Shown here piece after piece: positions 35,290 to 47,481 of a stretch of 64,000 bases of DNA; the stretch's first letter is position 1; each line of letters begins with the position of its first letter. A program made the position numbers and the translations under genes. The stretch covers positions 121,069,653-121,133,652 of the forward strand of contig OX578140.1 in NCBI GenBank assembly GCA_951213105.1. Reading direction: 5' to 3'. The notes beneath the pieces were generated by a model, which saw only the letters and a program-made list of their open reading frames with translations, made no database searches and was not told the origin of the DNA. This DNA is from Amaurobius ferox. Taxonomy: Eukaryota; Arthropoda; Arachnida; Araneae; Amaurobiidae.

Positions 35290-35400
35290 TAATAGAAGGA
35301 CTTTATTTCACTTCTTATAAGATGTACAAAATTTAAAAAGGCCAGAGCGCTTTCGAGCCTAAATACGCTCTTCATCAGTGGCTACATGGAAATAGAAATG
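35290..35400 (-). mobile_element. Short element end carrying a hammerhead-like motif
   Basis: The plus strand reads GAAGGACTTTATTTCACTTC, then the 42-nt ribozyme-like motif. On the minus strand this means the motif is followed by an AATAAA-like GTGAAATAAAGTCC. The same order, motif then AATAAAGAC, occurs at the end of the 10963-11805 element, suggesting a related family. Limits are approximate. Confidence 0.5.
35341..35382 (-). ncRNA. Single hammerhead-ribozyme-like motif
   Basis: Exactly as in the 11-kb array, 42 nt on the minus strand read GCCA-CUGAUGA-A-GAGC-loop-GCUC-GAAA-GCGC-U-C-UGGC. All core positions are present, stem II is four Watson-Crick pairs beside one unpaired A, stem I is GCCA/UGGC, the cleavage-site triplet would be CUC, and stem III is the palindrome AGCGCU. 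The stem II sequence differs from the array yet still pairs. Confidence 0.55.
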
Positions 35401-35896
35401 ATCGTTCATATATAGACCAGAAAAGGTGACAAATTTGCATAAATACAATTATCAATAAACATACGTTTAGCTAAGGAGAATCCAAAAATACAAAACATTT
35501 TGCACAAATTCAAAAAATTGAGCATAAATCATGAAAAGTACAGTAAAAAATCCTTACAATTTTATTACAGAAATTTCAAATTCAAAATTTTTTTTAAAAT
35601 ATGGGGGCAGTCAGACCTAATCCCCGAGAGGATGACGTCAAAGATAACTATGAAGAGACTTGAATTGCATGGAGTCGAGAATGAGTCGCCAAGCGTAACT
35701 TAAAATCTGAACGGGGTCAAAATTACAAATAGACCACGCATACATATTATATTTTATTTTATGCGGCACCTTTTCTCTTCGAATAAAGAACTTTATATTG
35801 CAGGAGAAACAAGAAAAAAAATATTAATTAGGGTACTTTCCCATTTTCCACGTAAATTGTCAAGTCATCGGTACAAATGTGACACCATTTGATCCG

Positions 35897-35960
35897 CTGT
35901 TACCTTACACCTTTCTGGTAGGTCGGACGGTCTGGGTCTCAACAACAACAACAACAACAA
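35897..35960 (+). mobile_element. SINE 3'-tail fragment with target duplication
   Basis: This begins CTGTTACCTTACACC and ends TCTGGGTCTCAACAACAACA plus further CAA units. It is flanked by CCATTTGATCCG at 35885-35896 and 35961-35972. It is a 5'-truncated insertion of the 23771-24055 family. Confidence 0.92.
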
Positions 35961-36321
35961 CCATTTGATCCGATAGGCACCGTATCGGACTTGTAAAACT
36001 GACATCTTTATTCGATTGCAATGCTGTCAATATGAATTTAACAAGTATGTGAAATTTTTACACCGTCACGAGTTACATAAGCTCGTCAAAACTTGTGTGT
36101 CATACCAATGTGACTGACATCTCAAGAAAATTTTGACCTACGGCACCTATATATATGTGGCTCAAAAAATATATACATGTCAAATTAACAAAAATAAGCA
36201 AATATGAATATGATATTAAATATATATTTTGGAATTAGTAATTAAATTTGTGTGTGAATATTTTTGGTAGTATTTATATAAAGTAGATTCATTTAAGAGT
36301 GTATAAAAATGTAAAGCTTAC

Positions 36322-36397
36322 CGTCTTCGGAAACACTAGCAGGCCTGTACGGTAGTTTGTTCCTGAATAAATCTGGATCCACTCCAGCCTGATCCTC
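36322..36397 (-). CDS. ERG-type K+ channel exon after the nucleotide-binding-homology domain (E2)
   Basis: On the minus strand the acceptor CGTATCCAG|GAG and donor GACG|GTAAGC bound 76 bp. The upstream exon (44479-44672) ends on a codon boundary and this one starts on one (EDQAGVDPDLFRNKLPYRPA, then SVSED). It ends with one base, which exon 32493-32738 completes. Chance agreement of three consecutive junction phases is unlikely. The peptide directly follows the end of the nucleotide-binding-homology domain, where the ERG tail begins. Confidence 0.78.
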
Positions 36398-37380
36398 CTG
36401 GATACGAGAAAAGGTTAAAACAAATATAAGAATAATTATTTATAATTAAACTTGCATGTAATTAAGAATTACATTTTTTTTAGCTAAACGTATTCGTAAA
36501 ATATCCAATTTTATATAGTGCATCCCTTTTAACAGAGAACATATTTTTCATTTGTATTTATTATTCTATAATGAGCATTTAATTTTGTTTTTCAATTTCC
36601 GTGGGACCATAAGACTTTAATTCTTCAAAATCCCAATTTTTGTCAAAAAAAATATACATGGAAATATAAAATACTTATCAAAACTTATATAAAACATATT
36701 TCGCATGAAATCTTTTTTATAATTACGGAAGATATAGCTCAAAATGTCTCAGGTCATACATTGGAACGTTGGAACATTTATTAAGAATTAACTTTAAAGT
36801 CATTTTTCTCAGAATGTGAGTTTTTGACCTTGCTGGCAAGATAACCCGTAAAACAAATGGGATTCAGGTATTCATTGATTGTAATAATCGTACCGAGTTT
36901 TCATTAAAACGTGCCGAGTTTTCATTAAACGTTGATTCATGAAATATCGCTTCTAAGGACTCACGGATACATCACACATATACATCAACTCAGACATCAG
37001 CTCAGAAACGTTTGATTAGAGTTCAGGGATGTCCTTGAAACGTCCTCAGTCAAAACTTCAGTCAAAAACTCAAATTGTTGAATCGAAAATTCGAAACTTG
37101 GAATTTTGGATCCCATCACAATACTTTCCCTATACATTAGTATGTACGTCAGGACAGTAATTATTATTTTACATGCAATTTATTATAAGAAAACGAATGG
37201 TACCCAGTTTAGGACACTGACACGAGTCGTTCTTGACATATTACAAGTTCTGCGAATTAATAGCTGTATAGTGGTGCTCAAAGAACTGCACCACCGACTT
37301 ATTTCCAGATTATGATGGAGCAAAAGGACAGAGACATGGAAGTAAAGTATTGGTATGGTAAAGTGAACATGTGCTACCTG
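36398..37380. other. Intron; family C terminal fragment at its right end
   Basis: The part at about 36960-37135 (TTGAATCGAAAATTCGAAAC, then CCATCACAATACTTTCCCTA) matches the end of the family C block at 46060-46130. The rest shows no feature. Confidence 0.5.
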
Positions 37381-37394
37381 ACGAAATTGAGGAC

Positions 37395-37910
37395 AGCGCC
37401 CCTAGCAGTAAAATCAGGAAGTTAGCGCTTCTATCTCGGAAACTATTAAAGATAGATAAAAAAAGTCAATTAGAAAGCTGTAGAGAATCATTAAATTATT
37501 AGGAATCATTATTTCATTTATTACAAAAGAGCTATTTACATAATGTACATCTTAACGTAAAGTATATTTAATATGCCCTGCCCACAGTCTACCCCAATAC
37601 ATGTCTGTATTCCGGAAATAACTACCTGTATCCCGTATGCTTGCATTACGGGTGAATGTGGAGTAGTAGGAAATCGCAAGACATTCATTCTGTGAAGCTT
37701 CCACAATATTTTGTCTGAATTCGCCGTACAGTACGATTACTCTATAATCTTCATGCACATAGCTTGTTATGATCTTTTTCAGAAAAATGTTCTTTCTACC
37801 AATTCGATGATGATCTACAAATTTCTAATTGAATTTTTTTTTTTTTTTGCATCTCTTATAGTTTCAGAGATAAGAGTGTTAATTTCACAATTTTGTCGCT
37901 AGGAGCGCTT
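37395..37910. mobile_element. MITE-like element with inverted repeats of about 95 bp
   Basis: AGCGCCCCTAGC at 37395 and GCTAGGAGCGCT ending at 37910 open and close diverged inverted arms (about 37395-37489 and 37814-37910) that also share 'GAAACTAT', an A/T run and 'TCAATTAGAAA'. The 320-bp core is non-coding. No clear target duplication was found. Confidence 0.7.
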
Positions 37911-38746
37911 CCATCATCCGTCAGACTCATTCAGGATAGTATATCGCATAGTAACTATACTATCCGGATACCTTACTTCCATAGTTCTAACTGCGTGCGT
38001 GTAGCATGTGTGTTCCATTAAAACACCAGGCAGACGATAACTGATTGGACCGGTCGGAGTCAAAATGTCGCTTCCGTCAGCCTGTATATTTTGGAGCCTT
38101 ATATGACATAGGATGACTTACCTCCGTTCCCCATGTTATATCATCCAGTGAGAAACGCATTAGCAATAAGGAATGAAAACCAGCGTCGCTGTCCTTTCTG
38201 AACTCAGAGGAACCACCCGTTTTGATACACTTATCGCCGACGACAGCAATATCCCGATTGCAAATAATATTTTTGCATTCATCTTTTCTACAATTTATTT
38301 TTTTTCTTGTTCATCCAGGAATCTAAACATTCACATCTTGTTTCGGGAATTGTTAGAGCGATTTACGGTCGAACAACCTCCTATTTTATAGCGAATTTAT
38401 ACCACATGCACGATATCAAGTCACTGCGTAATAAAAACCAATAGGCAGGTATGATATACACTGACGGATGAGCCAACTCTCTATATAAGAACCTTATCAT
38501 AGCTAGTTTCTTGCCAAGAAAGAGAGTCGTCGCATTGCAATCTCCGTCTACCTGTGTTTATGCGCCTGCGCGAAGGGGATAATTTTGGACATTTCAAGGT
38601 TTGTTAAAAGTGAGTGATACATTTTCTCCTATAAAAAGTATAATTAATGAACAGATGGCTTCACGAAAACTATTTTCGTTTTGGAGCAGTGTGGAATATT
38701 TAAAGGAACTGCTGTGAAATTATAAAGATCGGATTGGCAGTCAAGT

Positions 38747-39032
<286 letters not shown>

Positions 39033-39089
39033 CAATTTTAAAATAGATAATTTTAAAATAGATCACGTCTTCAAAGTTAGAAAAGTATA

Positions 39090-39653
39090 TGGTTACGACG
39101 TATCCTCTGAAATCGTGGATGTACTTCTCCGATTACAAGAATGAGTCCCAATTTCTGGATAACTATTACGTTTGTTTAAAAGCACAGCGTAAACAGGAAC
39201 AATTTACAGCAAATAACTAACTGACAAGAACACTAAGCATCTGTCAGGTACAGTAAAACCGGAATTAAATGAACGGAACATCACACAAAAATATCACAAA
39301 ACAGCAGATAATATTCTCAAAACATTAAAGTATCTCACAATTTAATATATCTCGTATCACGGCTACTGCTCTCCAACTGAGCGATAACTCCTTTTATATA
39401 CTCTTCGTAGAAACTTCCATACGGAGCTGATATTTTCAAGAATATTCATTATTTCGAGAAAGTCCTCATACCTTCGAAAAGTCGCCAAAAGTTGCCAAAT
39501 TTGCGATAATTCACGAAATATGACAACTCTGCCATGCGTGTTCAAATATGGCTACCCTACATTGACGTAATAGGAATGATTGCTTGTAAATGTATTTATC
39601 CCTTCTGGTTCTTAAAAAAACCTCCAGTGAAGATATTTGACATGTTTGTAACA
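39090..39653 (+). mobile_element. Diverged solo LTR, relative of 41360-41918
   Basis: GGTTACGACGTATCC at the start, AATTTCTGGATAACTATTAC, AGCACAGCGTAAACAGGAAC and a GTTTGTAACA end align along the length of the better preserved LTR at 41360. Its ends are eroded and no target duplication is certain. There is no internal retroelement region next to it. Confidence 0.65.
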
Positions 39654-40440
39654 AAATACATTTTAAAAAATTCCCGAAAATTCGTCTATTGATAGTACGG
39701 ATTCCGTTCAAAATTTGTTTGAAAAAAAACAAACAAATCCTAGATGTTTTCGATGGTATTAAGATGGAAATTCTGTATATTATTTACGATCGCTAACAAA
39801 CGGATTTGTCCCAAAATCGCTTAAGAACTTTAATAACTAGAAAAATAATTCGAATTTGAAAAAAGATTTTGACTAGGTGTTTCCTTTCGGTATTCCCCCG
39901 GTACCTCTGTAACAAATTTCATGGCTGTAAGCCACTCAGATTTTCCACTGCGTGACAGACAGACAGACATTTTTTCATTATTATAGATTACAGTTGATTT
40001 TAATATAAGCATTAACTAGTAGTCAAGGTGTTAAATTGTCGAAGAAAATTTTTAACAGATTGTCTTTTACCAGTTAACGCATAATAATAGACCTATAACT
40101 ACCCATCAGTTGATTTTAAATCTGTATAACACTAAAACCCACAATAATGCAAAAGTACCCTAAATACTAATGTTTTAATTTAATTTTTAAAACTCTTAAA
40201 TATTTTAAAATTAGATATGTAAATAAATTAATGACCATCAATTTATTTACATATCTAAATACATATTTATTTACATACCAAATATAATATATACCAATAC
40301 ATATTTATTTACATACCATATAAATTACAAATTTATTTACATACCATATAAATTACAAATTTATTTACATACCAAAAAAAAAGCAAAATTTGGGGATAAA
40401 GTGTTAAAGTTTTATATCGCTAAGAAAAGTTGATTACTTT
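39654..40440. repeat. Repeat debris and AT-rich direct repeats
   Basis: At 39953-39990 a (GACA)n tract followed by TTTTTTCATTATTATAGATT resembles a family A tail. At 40225-40378 a CATATTTATTTACATACCA-type unit is repeated four to five times. It is non-coding. Confidence 0.6.
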
Positions 40441-40666
40441 TATCAGAGGTCTAAGTATACGTATTGTGTGTGTGTGTGTGTGGGCGGGGGGCGGGGGAGG
40501 GGGGGGAACTCCAAACCATTCAAACCGTGCTTAGCTATACGGCTATGTCTAAAATGTGATACTTTATTAAAATCGTATGTGAATTAAAAGTGTTTAATTA
40601 AAGAAATTGAAACTAAAAATATCTTTTATAAGTATGAAAAACACGTCTACAAAAATTAAAAAAATA

Positions 40667-40840
40667 TTTTAGCAAAGACTATAAATTTTTTAAAATATCT
40701 TTATTTAAAAGCACGATAAATTACGTTTACATAACTACTTATATATTATTTATAAATTTCTAATACTATCGTGTATATTTTCGTGTACGTCATTAATGGT
40801 GTTTCTAAATAAATACATTTTACAAAATTTGCAGTCTTTA
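40667..40840. mobile_element. Degenerate fold-back element end pair
   Basis: GCAAAGACTATAAATTTTTT then ATCTTTATTTAAAAGCACGA on the left and CATTAATGGTGTTTCTAAAT then AAATACATTTTACAAAATTT and GCAGTCTTTACT on the right are diverged copies of the ends of the 10963-11805 element. The ribozyme-like array is absent. Confidence 0.5.
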
Positions 40841-41359
40841 CTAAAATATTTAAATTCTCTACAAAAATTTATTTTACGTGTATAACAGCTTATTCCAAAA
40901 ATTGTTTAGAAATTAGATAATTCATGCATGCTTTGTACGGAACTTGATATGCTTTATTTAATTGGAATGCTGAATAGCTTTTGGTTACCTGAAACTCAAA
41001 CATTTCTTGGTAAAGAATTGAATTTAATGCTTGAATAGGTGTTGATTATACAATTCCCGGAGTGATTTAAAATGCATCAATGCACACGTAAATAGAGTTA
41101 TTCATTAATATTCATTTGATTCTATATAAAAGGTTTAAAGTAAGGCGATTAGTTTTGAAAGTCGTAATTAAGTTTTAAAGTAATTAATTCGAACTCTTTT
41201 ATAATGAGGTAAAATAAGTTGGTGCATGCTTTGATAAATAACTACCATTGCGTTCAATGCGTAGCTTTTTGTTGTATAAACACACTGAATTCGCATCTTA
41301 AAGCAACTAATTTAGTTTACGCTTCGCGCTAGTGATTTGGATAGTTGTACCATGAATAT

Positions 41360-41918
41360 TGTTACGACGTATTGTCCGGAATTGAGGGTGTACTTTCAGG
41401 ATACAAAAATGAGTCAAAATTTCTGGATAATTAATACTTTTATTTAAAAGCACTAACAAGGGTAAACAGGAACAATGTACAGCAAATAGCTGGATAATGA
41501 TCTTACAAGATAACTAAACAACTATCAGATACGATAAAACAGCAATTGACTTCACAGCTAATTCACAAATATAGCCGGCACTATTCCCAAAACACTGAAG
41601 CATCTCACAATTCAATTTAGCACGTATCACGCGAACAACTTCCATCTGAACGATCACTCCCTTATATACTCTCTGTAGAAATTTCTAGCAAGTGCTCGTA
41701 TCTCCAAGAACATTCAATATCTCGAGAAAGTACATGCATGTTCGAAAATTCACCGAAAGTCGCCTAGTTGGCGATAAGTCTCCAAATATGGAAGCCATGC
41801 TTCGGAACTTTAAGGTATGATAACCCTACTTTCGCGTAATAGTAATGGCTGAATGAAAATTTTATTTTCCCTTGGAGCTGGGTAATATGCAACAGAAATA
41901 TTTTACGTATTCATAACA
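41360..41918 (+). mobile_element. Solo LTR, 559 bp
   Basis: It begins TGTTACGACGTATTGTCC, ends TACGTATTCATAACA (TG..CA) and is flanked by the 4-bp repeat ATAT on both sides. A second, diverged copy lies at 39090-39653. The TGTTACGAC start is common among Ty3/Gypsy LTRs. Which element it belongs to cannot be told from the window. Confidence 0.75.
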
Positions 41919-42108
41919 ATATACAGAATGATAGAAAAATTGCGCATATCGAATTTTAAAACCATAGCTAGAAATTGAAATAGTAGAATTTTTTTTTAGT
42001 TAGAGGGCACTAATATACCCTCAAAAACATATCAGAAATACGGACCAAATTCATACCAAAACGTGCCTGACATTCAATCAAAATAATGCTAAGCTGGTTC
42101 TTAGAGTT

Positions 42109-42335
42109 TCAACAATTTTTCAAGGATGTTTCTATTCTGTAACGACAAGCTCTTTTTTGCGTTTGAAAGGTAAAATTTTCAAGATTTTCAACAATTTTTC
42201 AAGATGTTTCTATTTTCTAACGACAAGATCATTTTTGCGCTTAAAAGGTAAAATTTTCAATATTTTCAACAATTTTTCAAGATGTTTCTATTCTCCAACG
42301 ACAAGATCCTTTTTGCGTTTGAAAGGTAAAATTTT
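42109..42335. repeat. 78-bp tandem repeat, about 2.9 copies
   Basis: The unit CAACAATTTTTCAAGATGTT followed by TCTATT..CGACAAGATC and TTTTGCGTTTGAAAGGTAAA recurs every 78 bp. The open frame through it simply reflects the multiple of three. Confidence 0.9.
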
Positions 42336-43500
42336 AAAGCAATTTTACTTACTAAATAAAATATTTAAACTAAAGGCCTTTTATTTGCATAAATTATATT
42401 CAACCTATACCATAGGTGAAGCTATATAAGGCCAAGGAGATCTGTGGCTACCCACATGAAAACAAAATTTCCAAACTTTCTCTCAAATATTAAAAATGCA
42501 ATTCATTTTATTTCCATTCTTCTCATGAAAACACAAGAATTGTGTATTTTTAGCAGGAATATTATTATGGACATGTATATTATATGACGGTGATGAGAAA
42601 TATAAAGTCATAATAGGGCATTAAGCTTTGCAAAATGAATCTGTAAACAATTTTATCTGTTACAAATAATGCGTTATGAAAGCTATTACTAATCATAAAA
42701 AAATATTTCGCAGCTTTTCATTATTAAAATACTGCGTTTTTGTGTTATTTTACTTTTTAATGTAGAAATTTTTAAAGTTTTTATATTTGTTCGAACCAAA
42801 TGAAAGGAAGTTAATAACATTTTTCATTAAAAATAGAAATGTTTCAACTGATATGACACGAAAACGGAAATGAAGTTTTTAACTATAGCCCTCCCTCCGC
42901 GCGCAAATTATGCAAATTTCATTTCTTTCGATAATGAATTAAATATTTTCATTGGACCTCAGCTGTTCCGGAAAACGATTAAGCGATTTAAAAAATTGTA
43001 ATCAAATGGTGGTTATTTTTAATGGGAAGTCAGTGGTTTCATTTTAGAGTTCTGTCGATACGAATATGAAAAACAATTTAAATCAGAAATACTCTCAGAA
43101 TTTGCCTATAGGGGGTGTTTGTTGGCCAGGTCTGTTGGCGAGTATAATCGGCCGTTACAAACTAGTAAAGCCTGACCTGAATTTATAAAATAATTGAAAT
43201 CGGCTTTGATATAAGATTAAATTTGTTGGTCTTCACAGAAGTTTGACAAAATCGAGGCACATAGCAAGTTTTATTTTTGCTGCCATTGCAAATGTCTGCT
43301 ATTCGTACAATAAGAGCGAAACTGGCTGATAGATGTTCTTCTTTATACTGAGAGCGTGATCTTTATATAAACAAAATTCACATTATCCAGAATATGTGAA
43401 ACAAAGATTAAATGGAAACTGTAAAAAATCGTACTTCCAGTTTAGCGCCCAGCATTTGAGGACAGGTTTTTTGCGCTTTCAAAAAACGCTCTTCTGACTG
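42336..43500. other. Intron; no gene seen
   Basis: AT-rich DNA. At 43461-43500 a plus-strand run TTGCGCTTTCAAAAAACGCT followed by CTTCTGACTG weakly recalls the ribozyme-like motif, but its core bases are not kept. Confidence 0.4.
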
Positions 43501-43574
43501 TTTACTTCACGGTCATTAAGAAATTGCGCAGTAATATTGAAAACTTCTTTGATGACCGACACAGTCTGTTGACC

Positions 43575-43616
43575 ACCTTTCTGGTAGGTCGGACGGTCTG
43601 GGTCTCAACAACAACA
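43575..43616 (+). mobile_element. 42-bp SINE tail with target duplication
   Basis: ACCTTTCTGGTAGGTCGGAC followed by GGTCTGGGTCTCAACAACAA is bounded by ACAGTCTGTTGACC at 43561-43574 and 43617-43630. This is one of the shortest recognisable insertions of the family. Confidence 0.93.
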
Positions 43617-44129
43617 ACAGTCTGTTGACCAAGTTCATAGACAATCAAGCTCATGTCAAACGCGATTCTTAGCTTATCCAACGTTGCAGCCTTGTCAAAT
43701 GGACATTCATATAAGAGTTTCATTAATACGCGTGTTGTATGCCAGTTACAATCTTATTATTTCTTATGCTAGAAAAAGGAAAGTTAACAATTTCTCTCCT
43801 TACCACCCAGAAGAGACATGATTTGCAATTCGTTTGGTGGCCTAATTTTTTTGCAGTCTATTTCAGATGGTCGGCCTTCATAATTGCATTTGAATCATAG
43901 AGAGGGCAAGATGGAATTTCTTCGATTTCAATTTTATTGGGATGTACCTACAAATAGTCGTGGCCTGTTACCAATCTACAATTAGCTGCGAAGCCTCGTC
44001 ATGGGATTTTGGATGAAATCCGATTAGTCAGTAATTGCTCTCAAGATATTTCAAAAGTTTTTATCTAATGATCATCAATTGCAATAATTATTAATTTATC
44101 GTATTATTCAGATTTATCTTGTTGGTAAG

Positions 44130-44358
44130 TTAAAGGTTTCTCATTTTGGGGTTACGCTGCTACTCTTCTTCGCTAACTGGTAGGCCTGTTCATCTCCAGG
44201 GATTCCGCAATGACTTGGGATCCTATGGTACATGATATTCCAGCCTGATTCCATAAGGTTATTTACCAACAGTTTAATGTTATCGATTTTATCACTATCG
44301 CTAGGGCCAGTACTACTCAAAGTCAATATCGTAGTCTGAGAGTTAATGAAGAAAAATT
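44130..44358 (-). pseudogene. LINE RNase H fragment
   Basis: On the minus strand the frame starts FFINSQTTILTLSS and continues to NIMYHRIPSHCGIPGDEQAY, then LAKKSS. SQ.AI, W-or-H-R-IPSHCGI-G-x-E and A-x-xLAKK are the RNase H signatures of arthropod non-LTR retrotransposons. The expected Asp in NERAD is Tyr here (DEQAY), so the catalytic site is damaged. No endonuclease or RT is adjacent. Confidence 0.85.
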
Positions 44359-44478
44359 CAGATTACAACAGATGTGGCATTGTAACCCACTGTGACGTTA
44401 CAGCAACGTATTTTTTCGTAATTATGGCACCCTAAATATTACTGGAGGGAAAGTCAAAAAAGCCTTAAAGCTACTCAC

Positions 44479-44672
44479 GTCTCGGAGGGCAAACGTTATT
44501 TCTAGATTGTTTGAGAAAAATTCCTGAAATTCCGGATACATGTCTAAGACGTCCAGCAGATCTTCCCGGAGAATCTTGTGCAGATCACAGTAGGTCACAG
44601 CCCGGACGTTCGAGCTGGATTTTCCGACGCTAGTATGTGTGCACGGATTCTCCCCGAATATGTCGTCCTTGG
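44479..44672 (-). CDS. ERG-type (KCNH/seizure-like) K+ channel, nucleotide-binding-homology-domain exon (E1)
   Basis: On the minus strand TTCTTTTTCAG|CC and GAC|GTGAGT bound 194 bp: two bases, then 64 codons. The peptide contains [18 protein letters not shown] and [20 protein letters not shown], then LEITFALRD. This is the second half of the cyclic-nucleotide-binding-homology domain of KCNH channels. The DLHKI.R.DLL..LDMYPEF pattern is ERG-type rather than EAG or ELK. ERG channels are plasma-membrane tetramers that carry repolarising K+ current. The C-helix end that holds the intrinsic-ligand tripeptide (Phe-Asn-Leu in human ERG) reads Phe-Ala-Leu here. Pore and voltage-sensor exons lie beyond the right edge. 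Confidence 0.94.
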
Positions 44673-44834
44673 CTGAAAAAGAATATAAACGTAAATAAAA
44701 TTTCCCCATTTTAAAAGTTCCCTATATAACATTTCTATATATACATATTCTAATACACAAAAAATTCAACACACTCTTCTAATCTAAATGTCCCCCGAAC
44801 CACTCGTTAGATTTAGTCGATTTTGACTTCTTAT

Positions 44835-46300
44835 ACTATGCAATATGATATAGAGAAAGTATTGCTTTCACGAGAATTTTCGAATTCGAGATTTTGATGA
44901 CAATATATGTGTTTAAAACCTCCCGAACTCGTATTGATTGTTTTTGGAGTGATATCCGGTTGTTCGATGTCTTTGGTCGATTTATTGCGTAGATGATAGC
45001 AATCACGAATATTCATGGATTTTCACGAAACATTCCAGCTTTGTTATCAAATGTTCTAGAACTAGATAGAATGTTTTTAAATTCAAGCGAAAACATCGAA
45101 ATTTATTTGAAATTTTATATTTTTTTAACATGGCTGTATAGGACAAAATTTGACATAATCATGCATGAAAGGGCTTATTTATGACCCAATTATCACGAGA
45201 CTTCATAGTTTCAATCACTGTAAAAAAAATCTGATGTGGGCAACACATGACTTTCCTTATATAATGAAATGAATTTACTACTTTCACAGTAAAATAAATA
45301 GGTTTTTCTTCTAGTAGATACTAATATCCTTTACAAGATATTGAATTTTCGACAATTAGTCGTCATTTTCATTGATTTATCGTCATTTTTATCCATTTGG
45401 CGAGATTTTCGTTAATTTGGCATCATTTCAAAAAGTCGCCAAGTTGGCGACATTACGCCAATTTCGTCGCCAAAATCTCGCCAAGCGTTAATGACGAAGA
45501 AATAAGTTATTCTTATGGCAGATAAATTGGCGTTCAAATGCGAAAGTATTACTCAAAGTATCTTTTTTCATGAATGGAACGAGCTAGATCCACGAGAATG
45601 ATGTCACCCAATTTATCCCATGACATTATATATGAAAAGTGAACATGTTTCTCAATAGGAAATACTTTTTTTTCTATTTTATATGACTTTTTGATAATTT
45701 TTTTGAAAAGTGTGCAATATCTCGAGAACCGTTCATGTTAGCGTTCTAAAATTTATGTCAATCGTTTTCTAATGAAAAATTACATAAGACATGTCTATTT
45801 ACGTAACTTTATTATTGGCTTTGATTTTTTGACGATTTTTTCAAAATTTCATTCGAAAATTTAGGGGGGTTCTGAACATTCGATTGCGTACAAAAACAAT
45901 AGGCTTCCAGTGTTTACAGATCGTGATTTTTGCACCAAATTTGGTTCGAATCGGTCCATTCGTTCGTCAGTTATCGTCTCCACAGACCCACTGACACACA
46001 CACACACAGACATCACTCCAAAAATGTTTGATTCGTTATCAGGGATGCTTGAAACGTGCTCTCCCGTCGAAAACTCGAATTCGAATTTTCGACCCCGTCA
46101 CAATACTTTCCTTATACATTATGTATATAAGGAAAGTAATAACCGCGATACATTATTTTTTGTTCGTGACGTCATTTGCTCCTCTTGGGAGGGAGGCAAG
46201 TTACCCGCTCCCCTCGGCGAGTACATTGTTAAGTATTGAATCAATCGAAATATATTTTCAAGCCCTTTGAAGTGAAGGGTAACATGCTATAATTGTAATT
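44835..46300 (+). repeat. Interspersed repeat family C, long composite copy
   Basis: 44835-45220 matches 13680-13990. 45225-45620 carries the TCTGATGTGGGCAACACATG module and the 'GGCGACATT..CCAAATTTGTCGCC' block. 45900-46140 runs through a short CA repeat to GACCCCGTCACAATACTTTC and the palindrome CTTATACATTATGTATATAAG. 46160-46290 matches 14100-14220. The region 55465-56370 is a parallel copy of the middle part. It is non-coding. Confidence 0.7.
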
Positions 46301-47460
46301 AATCATTTGAACCCATAACTTCGATTTTTCAAAATTTTTCTTGTAAAATTTGAAAATAAAAAGCTACTAAAAATGAATTCTGGTATGAAAAAGTTGAGTT
46401 GAGCCACACCCCAGATAATTTTATTTCTGCTTGAATACGTTGCTCAAATTTTCCTTATTCATGGCACAAAGTGTTTAATTTAGAGATTTTACATATCAGA
46501 TGTATCAAACAGCAATATATTGGACAAGAACAATGTGGAAATATAAAGGGGTAACGGATAGTCTGATAGCAACAGAACTGCGAACGGACGTTCGAAGAGT
46601 TTGGAGTTTATGAGATCAAATCAATCTCACGACGAGAGTAGAAGGCCTCGAGGCCTTAATAAGAATGCAATATTTCGTGAATATTAGTTGCCTTTGTTTA
46701 CAAGGCAACTAATTACAAGGGTACTGCCAAACTTTACAAGGGTACTGCCAAATTTAATGAGAATGAAGAAATGAAGAGAAAAGAACATTTTTGCATCGAA
46801 CTCCATGTGGGTTGAAAAAAAATCATATTGGAAACAAGATGCTGATAGCAATAGAACTAAGAATATGAACAAGCGTGGGACACAAAGAATCGAAACCTAT
46901 TTGTTCAAAATTTGTGAAAATTATTTAAAAGCTGTAAAAAAAGTATAAATGCTACTTAACATAAGAATACAGTGCAATTACGTCATTTGTTCCATTGAAC
47001 TTTACTTATTTCCAAAATAATTTACTTATCATGTAGAAAATGAAAATTATTCTGATTAATTTTTAACAAAACAGTTTTATTAACACTTTCCAACATAGTT
47101 GGAAAGTGTTTATGGCTTTTGTTCATTCCGTCTGTCTGTCAGTATGTTCGTCTGTCCGTTTGCAGAATAGCTGCCGTAAAAATTACTTTATCAAAATGAA
47201 ATTTCAGTATGTTATTGAGATGGTATGTCGAACATATGTGAATGTAAAAGAATAATATCACCCAATTAGTTTTGGATTTAACTCGGGTTGAAAAAATTAA
47301 ATACATTGAACCCTATGGGACTTAATTTTTCAAACATTTTTTAAGGAGTTAAAATTCACAAATTGCTTCGAAAATTTTAGGAAATATTCAAATTATTACG
47401 TAAAGTGTCTACAAAAATTCAAAATATGTTAAGTAGTTTTTTAAATAAAAGTTGAAATAA
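46301..47460. other. No gene seen; one TCTG-rich repeat
   Basis: AT-rich. A 13-bp unit (AAGGGTACTGCCA) is duplicated near 46720-46750. At 47088-47165 AACACTTTCCAACATAGTTG..GTGTT forms a small palindrome followed by a (TCTG)n run, probably another repeat end. Confidence 0.5.
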
Positions 47461-47481
47461 TAATTACACCCATATTATAGG

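Noticed and set aside
42157..42429. 90-codon frame with internal protein repeats
   Set aside because: The 78-bp tandem repeat is a multiple of three, so any open unit gives a repeated peptide.
43461..43500. A third hammerhead-like motif
   Set aside because: GAAAGCGC and an AGAGCG stem are present, but the CUGAUGA core reads GUCAGAA and stem I is missing.
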